Part shown: one piece after another, positions 1-10,794 of the stretch
Layout of the letters: every line of letters begins with the position of its first letter
How positions within the stretch are numbered: the stretch's first letter is position 1
Assembly (NCBI GenBank): GCA_014183095.1
Contig: JACCPH010000044.1
Span: 143,124-207,123, forward strand
DNA from: Harringtonia aguacate
Taxonomy: Eukaryota > Ascomycota > Sordariomycetes > Ophiostomatales > Ophiostomataceae
Reading direction: 5' to 3'
DNA: 64,000 nucleotides
Made by a program: the position numbers and the translations under genes
Notes under the pieces: model-generated
What the model was told of the DNA's origin: nothing
Seen by the model: the letters and a program-made list of their open reading frames with translations, nothing else
The model's database searches: none

Positions 1-2556
1 AGCTTTTCTGGATGCGGCTGGTAGGTGCCGTCGCTGCGCCGCTGGGGCTGCCGCCGTGGCTGCCGCCTCCAGAGCTGCCGGCCGCTGCGGCCGAGGCGGA
101 CCGGGGCGGCGTCGTTTTGGAAAAAGTACGGATTTGTGTCGGTGTCTGTGTCGGCGTCTGCGTCGGCGACTGCGTGTGAAACAGCTGAAACAGCTGCGTG
201 TGCCACCCTGCCGCCGCTACCGGCCACCCGCCGACACACAAACATGTCCGGGCCCGCGGCTGTAGCGCAATGGCGCGCCGCCCTGGCCGGCAGCCATGGC
301 TGGCCCACGACGTCGAGGACCCGCCGATGCGGATGTGGAGTGGAAATCGTCCCGGCGGCCGCATGGTGTCACTCCTCTGCCGCGACAGCGCATCCTGAGC
401 CGGGAACGAAGCAGAGCCGTCCGCCGGTAAAGTCAATTGAGGCAGAAGCCGGGGGAAAGGGGGGGAATTGTCGCGTGGTTGTTACCAGAGGCAGCGATCA
501 GCGATCAGGCCATCGACAGAGAATTGCCTGTAAGATATTATTTTTTTTGCTAACCATAAAAAACCCAAAGCCCGCAAATCTCCACACTCGTGATTGGGGC
601 ACCCAGCCACAGCCCATGGTGGCCTGTGGCTTGGCAGTGGGGTATGACCGTGGCGTCTGGGACAGTTCCCCGTTCCGCCGGCCGCTAACACCTGCCAGGG
701 GACGTGACCCAGAAGGAAGAGACGGGACGAAGGAAGGAACAGCATGCATCGTGAAAGCTGAGATTTTTGGAGCTGCCAACACTTCCATCCTCGCATTTCG
801 TACGAGCACAAGATCGCACAGCCACCATCGACTTCTGCGACTGGAGGTATTTGTATCTGCTCACTCGATCTTACATCTTACATAATATACGGGTACAAAT
901 ACTTTTTTATCGCTACCAGGCGATGTCGTCACCGCGTGAAACTGCCGCCTCGGCAATTGCTGACGGTCCTCGAAGCGGTATTGCGATTCGTTGCACCCGC
1001 GTTCGCCCATGCGAGATCTTGCGCGAGAAGCGATCCGCACCGCGCAAAAAACACCGTCCCCGCTCGCCTCAGGTGGTAGCATCCATCGGACCTGCCTCCT
1101 CATCTTGTGATACACAGGCCCGCTGTTTGGCCCTGTCTTTGGCCTTGTTTCTGGGCCCCCCCTCTCTATTTGTATTACCTTGCCACCACCGCAGCCGCTG
1201 CCGGTCACCCTCTCTGCCGCAGAGCCTCTGGCTCGCATCGCACGGTGCTTCTCCCCTTTTGTCTGAGCATGTGGAAAATGGGAAAATTGCTGTCTGGAAA
1301 TTTGTTGGACATCGCTGCAACCCGCCGCAACTCGCCGCAAAACAGCCCCTTGGGAGCAAACGCATCAATGGCAGCTTGGGCGCGTTGTTTCAACCGGAAA
1401 CCAATGGACAGAGACACTGTTTGAGAAATGTTTTTGATCGCGCACTTTGCATACGGTTATTCCGAGCAGAAACATGCTCGGACAGCCGCCCAGCCTCCCT
1501 ACTTCCGAGCCGTACTTTTTTCGGTGTAGGTGCTAATTAGATGCTGCGCCTTGCAAAGAAACATTGTACGAGTATCTGTACTCGTACAAATACAGATACG
1601 AGTTCTTGCATGTGTGTGTGAGCAGAACACGAGCACGTTCTAGATCAATACACGCGTCCACTGCTCTGGACCCGCAATACTGTACTGATCGGACATGACG
1701 GTCGCCCGAACCGGGTTAGACGTGCCCTGAAGACAGTGCTGTAATAAAAGACGTGCAGAAATTTTGCACTGGCACCGTGCGCTCGCAACAGCGCACCGTA
1801 TTTGTACGAGACAAATGGCCTGTCTTGAACGATCTGGCTGCAGGTTCTCGGCGTCCATGACCGCGCCCCGCCGGACAATGCGATTGTTTGAGATGTTTCT
1901 AATATTTGATGCAGTGGCGTCGCTGCCTCCTGCGCACCGTGTTTTGTACCAGTACAAGATACCTGGCACGGGCTGTCACTTCCTCTACCCACCCCGCTAA
2001 ATCCCCGGCAGTGATTCGCCAAGAGATCCTCCCGACCCCTGGTTCAAGCTACGCCGCTCCTTCCCGTTTGCTGTACCAGGGAGGTATCCCTCGAGCCACG
2101 CGGTCGTCATCACCCTCGACTCGACCTGGCTCATTGGCCCCAGTGGTCTTTTTGTCAGTGTCTAGGATCCACTGTATTCGTAAGATGCACTCTGCAGTCG
2201 TATGTACGAGGCAAGAGGAGGGGGAGGTGCCAGGCAAGACCGGAGAAGGGCATCTTGCCGTCCAGTCTTTCTTCTTGCTGGGTTATTCAAAACCCGTTTC
2301 GGAAATATGCCCACCAGGTCCTTTCTCCTTGGTATGCAGGGAGAATCCTTCCTCTTGTAACTCTGGGTCGGAAGAATCTACGAGTGCGAGTGCCAGTGCC
2401 AGTACAGACGCCGCTTGAGCGACCGTCTCTGTGGTCTCCTTTTTTTTTCTTTTCTTTTTTTTTTTTCTTTGGCTGTGGCCACACTCGTTCTTGTCGTCGT
2501 CATCTCTCCTCTGGCCGTCTACTTGTCATCTTGTCTGCTGCTCCCAGCTGTTGGCG
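1..2556. other. Window start, no supportable gene
   Basis: No reading frame here has the composition or motifs of a fungal protein. The open frames at the left edge are low-complexity Arg/Ser/Pro readings. A minus-strand frame at about 1-190 reads as Gln/Thr/Pro then Ser/Gly/Ala-rich and could be part of a disordered exon of a gene lying to the left, but I found no start codon for it. The interval contains a hairpin of the recurrent TACTCGTA motif at 1566-1587 and a T-rich tract just before the GT90 gene at 2440-2470. Confidence 0.5.
1566..1587. repeat. Inverted repeat built from the GTACGAGTA motif
   Basis: GTACGAGTA at 1566-1574 is the exact reverse complement of TACTCGTAC at 1579-1587, with a 4-nt spacer. 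It is followed by TACAAATAC and another ACGAGT. The same TACGAGTA/TACTCGTA octamer recurs in non-coding DNA throughout the first 25 kb. Confidence 0.8.
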
Positions 2557-4515
2557 ATGCTCCTCCACGAACCCTTCGCTGCCTACCCTGGCCACCATGG
2601 CCGTGGCACCTTCTCGTCTGTCACACGGTTCGCCTTTGTCGCCGGCCTGCTCACCTTGCTTGTCACCAGCATCACCCTCTTCCAATACCCCCCCTCCGAC
2701 ACCTTCCGCCGCATAAAGGGCAAGATCCCACACCGCAAGCCGTCGCCCAACCTCGAGGTCAAGCAAGCCCGTGCCGACTACGAGAGCCTCGTCTTCAATG
2801 TCAGCGAGGCCAACCTCCACCCCATCGACCGACTCATCGCCGAAGCAGCCCGAGCGCAGGCGTCGCTGCTCAGCCAGCGATCCCACACCGTCGCCTCGGC
2901 CGCCGCGCGCTACCGCAAGCGACGAGGGCGCCATCCGCCGCCCGGCTTCGACAAATGGGTGGAATATGCCCTCGACCACGACGCCATTGTCGTCGAGAGC
3001 TTCTTCGACCGCATCTACGACGACCTCGCGCCCTTTTGGGCCCTCGACGCCAACACGACCGCCCAGCGCGCCGAGTCCTGGTACCACGTGGTGCGCGTGC
3101 GCAACGGCGTCGCCACGGGCGTCGGCAACACTGACGGCTACGTCAGTTGGCTGGACCTCTGGACGAAACTTGTCGCCGAGGCCGCCCCATGGTTGCCAGA
3201 TGTGGACATGCCTATCAACTACCTGGACGAGCCACGCTTAATTGCCAAGTGGGAAGACATTTCCGGCTATGTGGCCGCCGAGCGCAAGAGCAGGCGGCTG
3301 ACGCCGGTCGATGAAGCTGTCCAGACGTACAGCGGGCTGGCCGTCGTCGACAGCCTGGGCGGCGGCAACGGGACCCGGCCGTACGATCCCGTGTGGATCA
3401 CCGAAAACTCGCCCCGCTATTGGGACCTGGCGCGTGTGGCGTGCGCGCCCGACAGCCCCAGCCGCCAGGTGCCCGCCCTCTCCGACTTTTCGAAGCCGCC
3501 CAGCCTGCCGCGCGACTGGCGCCCGCCGTTTTCCTACCAGGGCTATGTGCAGAACATGTCGGCGGCGGCCGACCCGTGCACGCAGCCGCACCTGCGCGCG
3601 ATGCACGGCACCTTTGCCGAGCCGGTGACCATGTGGACGACCTCGGAGCTCATCCCCCTGTTCGGCGGGTCCAAGCTGACGGTGAACAACGAGATCCTCA
3701 TCCCGGGCGCCATGTACCTGACCGACGACCCCTTCTACTCGGGCGGCGAGGGCCACGGCCCGCCGTGGAGTCTGAAAAACAACAGCGTCGTGTGGCGCGG
3801 CGTGGCGTCGGGCGGCCGCAACCGCCGGGAGAACTGGTCGCACTTTCAGCGCCACCGCCTGCTGGAGATGCTCAACGCCACGACCGTGGCCGCCATTGAG
3901 CGCAGCGAGCGCAGCGGCCGGGCCGACGACGATGCGCGCGCGACGACCTTTGAGATGGCCCCGCTGTCCCTGTACGACTACCCGCGGCGGCGCAGCGGCA
4001 CGGTGAGCGAGATGCTGCGCAACGTGTCGGACACCGGCTTCACCGACCTGCTGTGCTTCCCGGTCGAGGACTGCAGCTATGTCAAGCCGCACTTTCACGC
4101 CGTCGAGGGCGTGCCCATGGCCACGCAGTACGGCAACAAGTTCATCCCCGACGCCGACGGCAACAGCTTCAGCGCCCGCTTCCGCGGCCTGCTGTCGTCG
4201 ACCAGCCTGCCGCTCAAGGCCACCATCTATGCCGAGTGGCACGACAGCCGCCTCATGCCCTGGCTGCACTTTGCGCCCCTCGACAACACCTTTCAGGACC
4301 TCCACGCCGTGCTCGACTACTTTCTCGGCAGCCCCAAGGGCGACGCCGCCGCCCACCTGCTGGCCGCCAGCGGCAAGCGCTGGGCCGAGCAGGTTCTGCG
4401 CCGCGAAGACATGCTGCTCTATGTCTGGCGTCTGCTGCTAGAGTTTGCGCGCGTCTGCGACGAGAACCGAGATCGGCTGGGCTATGTCGCCGACCTCAAG
4501 GAGAGCGGAATATGA
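2557..4515 (+). CDS. CAP10-like family 90 glycosyltransferase, type II membrane protein
   Basis: Intronless gene for 652 aa. The family (GT90/DUF821, CAP10 of Cryptococcus capsule formation) transfers sugars, often xylose, in the Golgi; the acceptor here is unknown. The start chosen is the first ATG after the T-rich tract; the frame is open upstream, but that part reads only homopolymer Phe/Leu. Residues 22-43 form one hydrophobic anchor after a short basic N-terminus, as in Golgi type II enzymes. A luminal stem follows, then the catalytic region with NEILIPGAMY, VVWRGVASGGRNRR at about residues 411-424 and the TQYGNKFIPDADG segment at about 522, all typical of the family. Several NxS/T sites are present. 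A Kozak-perfect ATG at 2597 is out of frame. It lies upstream of eL13 on the same strand, with no evident functional link. Confidence 0.85.
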   Translation: MLLHEPFAAYPGHHGRGTFSSVTRFAFVAGLLTLLVTSITLFQYPPSDTFRRIKGKIPHRKPSPNLEVKQARADYESLVFNVSEANLHPIDRLIAEAARAQASLLSQRSHTVASAAARYRKRRGRHPPPGFDKWVEYALDHDAIVVESFFDRIYDDLAPFWALDANTTAQRAESWYHVVRVRNGVATGVGNTDGYVSWLDLWTKLVAEAAPWLPDVDMPINYLDEPRLIAKWEDISGYVAAERKSRRLTPVDEAVQTYSGLAVVDSLGGGNGTRPYDPVWITENSPRYWDLARVACAPDSPSRQVPALSDFSKPPSLPRDWRPPFSYQGYVQNMSAAADPCTQPHLRAMHGTFAEPVTMWTTSELIPLFGGSKLTVNNEILIPGAMYLTDDPFYSGGEGHGPPWSLKNNSVVWRGVASGGRNRRENWSHFQRHRLLEMLNATTVAAIERSERSGRADDDARATTFEMAPLSLYDYPRRRSGTVSEMLRNVSDTGFTDLLCFPVEDCSYVKPHFHAVEGVPMATQYGNKFIPDADGNSFSARFRGLLSSTSLPLKATIYAEWHDSRLMPWLHFAPLDNTFQDLHAVLDYFLGSPKGDAAAHLLAASGKRWAEQVLRREDMLLYVWRLLLEFARVCDENRDRLGYVADLKESGI

Positions 4516-5093
4516 GCGTGTTGGGCGTCTTCATTTGCCCGGGGTTTCATTTGTTCTGGTTCGCCTCTTGTATAAACATCCGCAGATTGGCAGCGGCGGG
4601 GTTGGGTGGCGTTTTGGAGAGTAGGAACAGGGCATACGGCGTTGATCGGGGTCATTCATTAGACTGAGCATTTCCCATAGATGTGTACAAGTACAAGCAG
4701 TAATATTAAGATTACTAATCCAATAATTGGGAACTACGAGTAGTTGATGCCTCATGGCGCAGGCCAAAACCCTGCCCCACCCGTCACGTTCGCCACCAAT
4801 GGTGCGGCACTGGGGTCTGCCCGTAGGGTTTTCAAGCCCTGCGAAAAAATGTGTTGGTCGTGGGCGGTCTGGCCCCCGCTATTTTTGGCCGTTCTGTGTG
4901 CTCTGGTTGGTTGGCCCACACATTCTTTTTTTTTTCCCACCTATTCCATTTCGATACTCGATACTTGTGGTTGTCGTCTTCTTTTTTTCGGTCCCTCTCT
5001 ACCACAACCTCGTCGACACTATCCTCGCCATTTTTTCTTCTCTTCTGTTTCCCTTCGTTTCGCATCGATAGTCGATCGCAGGATTCAGATACA
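4516..5093. other. Intergenic space with eL13 promoter
   Basis: No gene seen. It holds the 3' flank of the GT90 gene, one TACGAGTA copy at 4735-4742, and T- and C/T-rich tracts from 4920 to 5060. Such tracts are usual upstream of highly expressed ribosomal protein genes in filamentous fungi. Confidence 0.6.
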
Positions 5094-6181
5094 ATGGTAT
5101 GTTTGAGGCTCTCTCGCTCTCTCGATGGACTCTTGCTATCGTTCCGTTTGCTGACTTTTCTTTCTCTCCAGGCGATCAAGCACAACCAGCAAATCCCCAA
5201 CAACCGTCCGTGATCCCTTCTCTCTCCGCCTCATTTTTCTCCATCTACGGCCATGTCTTCGATCTCTGGCCGCCCCAGACAAACCGCCCAGAATGAATGA
5301 ACAAAAAAAACTGACCGGACAGATTTCCGCAAGGATTGGCAGCGCCGCGTGCGGGTGCACTTTGACCAGGTACGACGACGACGACGACGATGACAACAAT
5401 GAGCCGATGGGACGGATGGGAACGAGGAGCGAGGAACGAGGAACTGACTGTTTTTTTCATCAGGCCGGCAAGAAGCACAGCCGCCGCGTCGCCCGCCAGA
5501 CCAAGGCCGCCGCCATCGCCCCGCGGCCTGTCGACCGCCTGCGGCCCATTGTCCGCTGCCCGACGATCAAGTACAACCGCAAGGCCCGGGCCGGCCGCGG
5601 TTTCTCTCTGGCTGAGCTGAAGGTGTGTTCTTTTTGGGGGTGCTCGTGACAAGTTTTTTGTTTTTGTTTTGGCTCGATCTGTTTCTGTGTGGATCTTATC
5701 GGGGGAGGACGGGTTTTTTTGTCTTGCTTGCAGGGTCATGTTTTGGTGTCTTGTCTGTTCATACTATGCCATGGCTTCGCTCACCGTGCTAACTATCCCC
5801 TCCCAGGCCGCCGGCGTTCCCCGCCTGCTTGCCCCCACCATTGGCATTGCTGTCGACCACCGCCGCCGCAACCTGTCCGAGGAGGCCCTGGCCGCCAACG
5901 TGGCCCGCCTCAAGGCCTACCGCGCCCGCCTGCTCGTCTTCCCCAAGAAGGGCGCCAAGCCCACCGTGCCCGCCGGCGCGGCGGCCACGTCCATTGCCGC
6001 CACGCTGCCCATCACCGCGGTCCCGGCCGGCGTCACCGAGATCCCCGTCTCTGCCCTGCCCGCACCCATTGAGAAGGGCGCCTACGCGACGCTGCGCATT
6101 GCGCGGTCGGACGCCAAGCTGGTGGGCGTGCGCGAGAAGCGGATCAAGGACCGGGCCGAGGCTGAGGCGAACAAGAAATAG
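5094..6181 (+). CDS. 60S ribosomal protein eL13 (L13)
   Basis: Cytosolic large-subunit ribosomal protein. Spliced model: exons 5094-5096, 5172-5205, 5323-5369, 5464-5622 and 5807-6181, giving about 205 aa. The first coding exon is only the ATG, followed at once by a GTATGT donor. The protein starts MAIKHNQQIPNNHFRKDWQ, then reads DQAGKKHSRR, IAPRPVDRLRPIVRCPT, YNRKARAGRGF, TIGIAVDHRRRNLSEE and ends RIKDRAEAEANKK, all matching eL13 along its length. Four short introns with clear CAG or AG acceptors join in frame. The second donor, GTCCGT, is slightly non-standard but is required by the conserved HFRK junction. It is convergent with the SmgGDS-like gene. I looked for snoRNA C/D boxes in its introns and saw none that convinced me. 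Confidence 0.95.
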
Positions 6182-6717
6182 ACGGGTTCCCCCGGGGGGA
6201 CGGCTGGTGCTCGTCGGTTGACAGTTTGTGTTTGCAAGGTCAGGCCAGACCAGATCACAAAGAGACCCCCCTTCCCAGACCAGACATGCTATCGTGCGTC
6301 TGGGGGGGGCCTCATAGGGCTGGCTGCGACAAGGAGTGAAGGGTAAAAAAAAAACGAAATACGATATTTTTGTTCTGGGTTGCTTTCGGTTGCCGGTTGT
6401 TTTTGCTCTCAAGAGGGGAAGCCTGAAACGAAGGACCTAGCGGACCGGATTTTGTCACAACGGCTAGGCAAAAAAAAGGCAAATTTATTGCACACCAGAG
6501 AAGAAGAGAAAAAAAAATTTCAAAAAAAATCTGTAGTCGTGTCGTCTCGTCAAGAGGATGGCCATCACCGCTGCTGCGATGCCTACACGTACTGCTTCAT
6601 CTAGTCATGTACTTGGTATATTTTTCTATCTGGAAATGGGTTTGCATGCATGCGCCGCTAAAGTCCTGTTCGGTTGCTATCTTTTTCTCCTTGCTAGCCT
6701 CGCTAATTACCTCTCTG
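6182..6717. other. Convergent intergenic space
   Basis: 3' flanks of eL13 (+) and the SmgGDS-like gene (-). It contains several A-rich runs and no supportable ORF. Confidence 0.6.
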
Positions 6718-6957
6718 TCACCTCGTGTTCTCCATGTCCGACGCCCGCGCGTTGATGACGAGGGCGCCGCCGGTGCGCAGAATCTCCTCAAAGACGCCGC
6801 GGCGGAAGGGTGGCTGGAAGTGTGCGTAGTTTTTCATAATCTCAGACACGAGAATGAGTCCGTTCTCGCGGTCGACGCGCGCCATGCTGGCCGTCTGGGC
6901 GGGATCGGCCTGCTGGGGCTCGAGGCCGAGTCCGGCGAGTGAAGTGGGGGCCGCAGG

Positions 6958-6990
<33 letters not shown>

Positions 6991-9426
6991 GCCTGGTGCC
7001 GACGCCGGCAACGAATGCTCTCTCGCCGCCAGCGCGTCTGTGTCGATGCCTTCAAACGAGCCCCGCTGCCCGGGCGACACCGGCGGCGGCGGCGTACCGT
7101 CAGGGGCCGCAGCACTGGGTGCGCCCTCACCGGCGGCGAAAACGGCATTCCCGAGAGACTCGGTGCCCGGCAGCTCGTGGCCGTCGACCATGTCGTGGCC
7201 GGAGATGGCCTCGACGAGGGCGCGGCAGGCCTCGAACGGCTGCAGCGCCCGCATGACCAAGTGGGCGCCGTCGGCGGAGCGGCACATGAGGGCGCAGAGA
7301 AACCAGGTCTCGGAGCGCAGGACGGGGAAGCGCGTCTGCATCATGAGGTAGGTGAGTCCGTCGGCAATGTCGAGGTGGGCGGCGTAGAAGCGCACGCGGC
7401 GCGGCTGGTCCGGGGCGGGCGGCGGTGGCGGCGGCACAGCAGCGGGCGACACGACCAGCGTCGATGCCGACGTCGTGACACCGTCTTGGTCCCACTCAGA
7501 AGCGGCAGCCGAGGTGGCCGCATTGGTGACGGCGGGCGAGGTAGCGGACGAGGACGGGGCGCTGTTGCTGGTCGGGGCGGAGTCGGCAAAGACGGAGGGC
7601 TCCTCGGGGGGCTCCCAGTCGTCGGAGAGAACGGGCACGGGCGGCGAGCTGTCGGACGAGGCGGCGAAAGACGTGTGCAGCACGCGGCAGACGGCCGAGA
7701 TGGCGCGGGCGGCCTCGGTCTTTGTGTTCTCGGCGTCGACGCGCTGGAAAAAGGTGGTGAGCACGTGGAGGTTGCTGCGCTCGTGGGCGGGCGACGAGGG
7801 GTCGGGCGACAGCGGCGAGCAGATGCGGCGGACATTGTCCGGGCACGACACCAAGAGGAGGCGGGTCAGCGACACGGCGGCGAACTGGACCTGGGGCTGG
7901 GCGTCGGTGGTGGTGAAGATGCGGGGGAGGATGCTGGCGGGGGCCTCGAGCAGGACGCCCAGCAAGGGTTTGTTGGCGGGGGGGATGGCGAGGTTTTTGA
8001 GAAAGGAGAGCACGGAATACGTGAGCTGGGAGGGGATGGAGACGTCGTCGGTGGGTGCGCTATCCGCTACACGCGGCGGCTGAGAGAGGAGCTGGAGGAG
8101 GGGAATGTGGATCTGGAGGTCGTGCACAAAGGCGAGGCTGGAGGCGTCGGAGCGGGCCAGGTTGCCGAGGGCGATGCAGGCGGCGGCCTTGAGGCTGGCG
8201 CTGGCGTAGGCGTTGGCGATCCACGACTGCAGCATCTGCACGACGGGCGACGTCAGGGGATACGCGGCGGCAAAGGAGGGGAGGGCGACGACGTCGGCGA
8301 GGGTGTGGGTGAAGCGGCTGCGGACGGCCTGGAAGTCGGCGGCCTCGTCGGGGTCGAGCTGGGCCAGGTCGTACTTGGTGTGGCAGTCGGATAAGACCTG
8401 GAGCAGGGCCGGGACGGCGTCCTGCCGCACCAGCTCCTCCTGGAACCTCTCGGTGGCGAAGTACGAGAGGGCGACGGAGAGCAGGATGCTGAGCTCTTCG
8501 GCATCGAGGGCGATGTCGGGGCTCGCGGCGAGGTTCAGCAGACGCGTGGGCGTGGCCGGGTCGGCCAGCTGCAGTTCTGGGTCTGGCTGTGTCAGCGGGA
8601 CAGGAGAGGAGAGTGGATTGGGCGCTTTTCCACGCACCCAGAGACACGAGCAAGCCGAGGATCTTGCAGATGATGTCGAGGAAAGCCCGGCACTGTGCCA
8701 GCCTCGGGGTGGACAGGATGGTCACCAGCTCTCGGCTCAGCTGAGCCTGGCTGGCCTGGAGCTGGGCAGGTTCTGGCCGGTCAGCAGGCGATCAGAACAG
8801 TCGAGGGGGCGGGCAGACAGCATACCATAGTCGACGCAGATGTTGTACAGGACAGGGATAACAAATGCCAGGATCATGTCGTCGTGCAGCAGGCCGACAA
8901 TCTGGCCGATGTGGTGTCCGGCCACGACGCGGGCGCGGTTCTCGTCTGGACGGTCAGCAAGGGGTCGAGCTCCAGGTCGGGCTCCATCTCGAGGAGAGGC
9001 TGACCTTCGTCGGCGCAGGAGTTGCCAATCAGCCGCAGGGCGTGTATCTGGAGGGCCTGTCTCAGGTCGTGCACGGTGAGGATGCTGAGGAAAAAGTCCA
9101 GCAGGCCGGCCTCGCCGATGGGGATGCGCCAGGATGCTGCAGGTCAGCATGGGGGGAGAGAGCCCGAGATTGTTGCTTGCCAGCGACCTACCGTCTCGGC
9201 TGCCGTCGGCCAGAACCTCGGCGGCAAAGTCCAGTTCCGGCGACCCGGCGATCCAGTACTGCTGGACGGCGAGAAGCACCTGCTGGAGGCGGGCGGTGCG
9301 CTGGGCGCGCAGGCCGTAGCCGTCGTCGTGGGCGGCGGCGGCGACGACGTCATGGCCGGGGAACGACGGGCAGGGCTGCTGGAAGAGCCGCTGGATGTCG
9401 GCCGGCGTCATCGTGGGTTGCTGCAT
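6718..9426 (-). CDS. SmgGDS/RAP1GDS1-like armadillo-repeat protein
   Basis: Predicted 828 aa from five exons (minus strand: 9426-9192, 9136-9005, 8945-8826, 8772-8638, 8582-6718), with introns of 53-59 nt. The last junction needs the second AG (CAGCCAG) to stay in frame. The family of armadillo-fold proteins binds small GTPases such as Rho/Rap and acts as chaperone or exchange factor; fungal members are usually annotated as GTP-binding or GDP dissociation stimulator proteins. Seen here are repeated helical armadillo units, for example LRLIGNSCADE, DENRARVV, VIPVLYNICVDY, KAAACIALGNLARSD and LSFLKNLA. The C-terminal third carries Pro/Ser/Ala-rich linkers, including a run of ten alanines, then a conserved tail, FRRGVFEEILRTGGALV. 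The start ATG at 9426 follows upstream stops and gives MQQPTMTPADI. Confidence 0.8.
6958..6987. repeat. (TGC)10 trinucleotide repeat, coding
   Basis: Ten exact TGC units. On the minus strand they read GCA and encode ten alanines in the linker near the C-terminus of the SmgGDS-like protein. Likely length-variable among strains. Confidence 0.9.
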
Positions 9427-10317
9427 GTCTGTCGTCTGTCCTTCCTGCGCTCTGAGGTCGATCAAGGCGAGCAGGCAAGATGGCGGCCGCCGATGCGACG
9501 TGGCATGGGATGGGAATTGTTGTGCTGTGTGGACGGTCTGACTGGATTCTGCGACGACGAAAACGAGTGGCCGCTCCGATAGGGCGACTTTTTGGCTGTG
9601 CCGCAATGCTCGTAGTACGAACTGCGGTTGTGCCGTTGTTTCCCAGACCAAAAAGTAAGACAGACCAAAAAAAAAAAAAAAATAAAAAGATACAAAATGC
9701 GGGGGATATCTGATCGTTTTACGTCTTTCTTGGCGGCTGAAAGAAGCTTGTTTCTCTCGACAGGCTCGTCTGCCTGCTCAGCCGCTGCAGAGTTCGGAAA
9801 GGGCGCATCACGAAATTTACGGCACGCTGGCTTTCGGGGACGGAGTTGAACGACAAAAAAAAAAACCCCCTGACCGCCTTGTACAGGGTCAAGCCGTGAA
9901 CGGATCAATTACTACACAGGCATTCGCAGGGCCGCTGGAGCGGGGGAGGGGCAGCCCACTGGCAGCAGGTCTGCGGTTGGGGGCGGATTGGCGGATTGGC
10001 CGCCGTCGCAAGCTGACAACGGGCTATCTAGGCGCCCTATCGTGCCACTGGAGCGGTAATTTTGCCGCTCACGGTCGGGTAAACCCATCGGCCGGTGCCC
10101 TCCCAAAACTCCGTCCCGCCAATGACAGCGAGACATGAGCTGATCGCACCGATTTCGTATGCCCGAAACGCCGACTCCGAGCGCAAAAACGCCGGACTGC
10201 GGGTTTTCAGCAGTCACGCCAACTGGGATGATTTCCGCGTATTAGCAATTCCGCAGGACCCGGCTCGGGCAGTTGAAGTGGCCGCACGTTTTATGTCCGC
10301 AGTGTGCACAACTCTAG

Positions 10318-10353
10318 CCTGCATTGCCTGCACTGCCTGCACTGCCTGCATTA
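10318..10353. repeat. 9-bp tandem repeat (CCTGCACTG)
   Basis: Four head-to-tail copies of CCTGCAYTG, the last degenerate, about 440 bp upstream of the NmrA-like start codon. Confidence 0.85.
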
Positions 10354-10703
10354 CTGCAGAGGGGTTCCCTAATTCCGCTTCCGCTACGTTTACAGCTCAC
10401 ATGACAGAACCGGCTCAAGGGCACCTCTGCCGGAAGCTTGTCTGACTGGCGGCATGGCATGACGTCACCAAGCGCACGAGGCTCTCGAGCCAGACCAGAG
10501 CTGGCTGTCCCTGACAATGACGTATCATACGCTTCCAGGGGTTCTCTTATCCTCTTGCACTGAACGCTCGCTCCATCAGTCCACGGTTCCGGCCACAGCG
10601 CGGGTGTCGGAAAAACACAGTCTCTCCGCCTTATAAATCAACCATGTGTAAATACTGGCGCTGCTCCATTATTAATCAACGATTCCGTGACGAGTATGTG
10701 CAT

Positions 10704-10710
10704 CTTATAA
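10704..10710 (+). promoter_or_regulatory. TATA-like box of the NmrA-like gene
   Basis: TTATAAG lies about 85 bp upstream of the start codon at 10795, a plausible core promoter distance. A second one, TTATAAAT, is at 10631. Confidence 0.35.
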
Positions 10711-10794
10711 GTGGAAATGGAAAGGCTGTTGGGACAGACACGTCCTGGTCAAGCACCCCCCCTCCTCCTCCTCTTTGCATCCTCCATCTCAGCC

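Larger units (their letters stand above)
9427..10794. other. Divergent promoter region
   Basis: About 1.37 kb between the SmgGDS-like gene (-) and the first NmrA-like gene (+). No supportable gene. It holds A-rich runs near 9670 and 9855, a 9-bp tandem repeat at 10318-10353 and TATA-like boxes at 10631-10637 and 10704-10710. Confidence 0.6.

Noticed and set aside
25..885. 286-aa frame at the left window edge
   Set aside because: Arg/Ser/Cys-rich reading of repeated GC-rich DNA; no motif and no codon bias of a fungal gene.
2591..2716. Short frame from the Kozak-perfect ATG at 2597
   Set aside because: Out of frame with GT90, only 39 codons, Ser/Pro-rich; the in-frame ATG at 2557 yields the membrane anchor.
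3238..4356. 372-aa frame antisense to the GT90 gene
   Set aside because: Shadow frame caused by GC-rich third codon positions of the real gene; His/Arg/Ala/Val-rich.
5097..5806. Possible snoRNAs in eL13 introns
   Set aside because: Ribosomal protein introns often host snoRNAs, but I could not find a proper C box with a matching D box and terminal stem.
7015..8394. 459-aa plus-strand frame across the SmgGDS-like gene
   Set aside because: Gly/Arg/Val-rich shadow of the armadillo coding strand.
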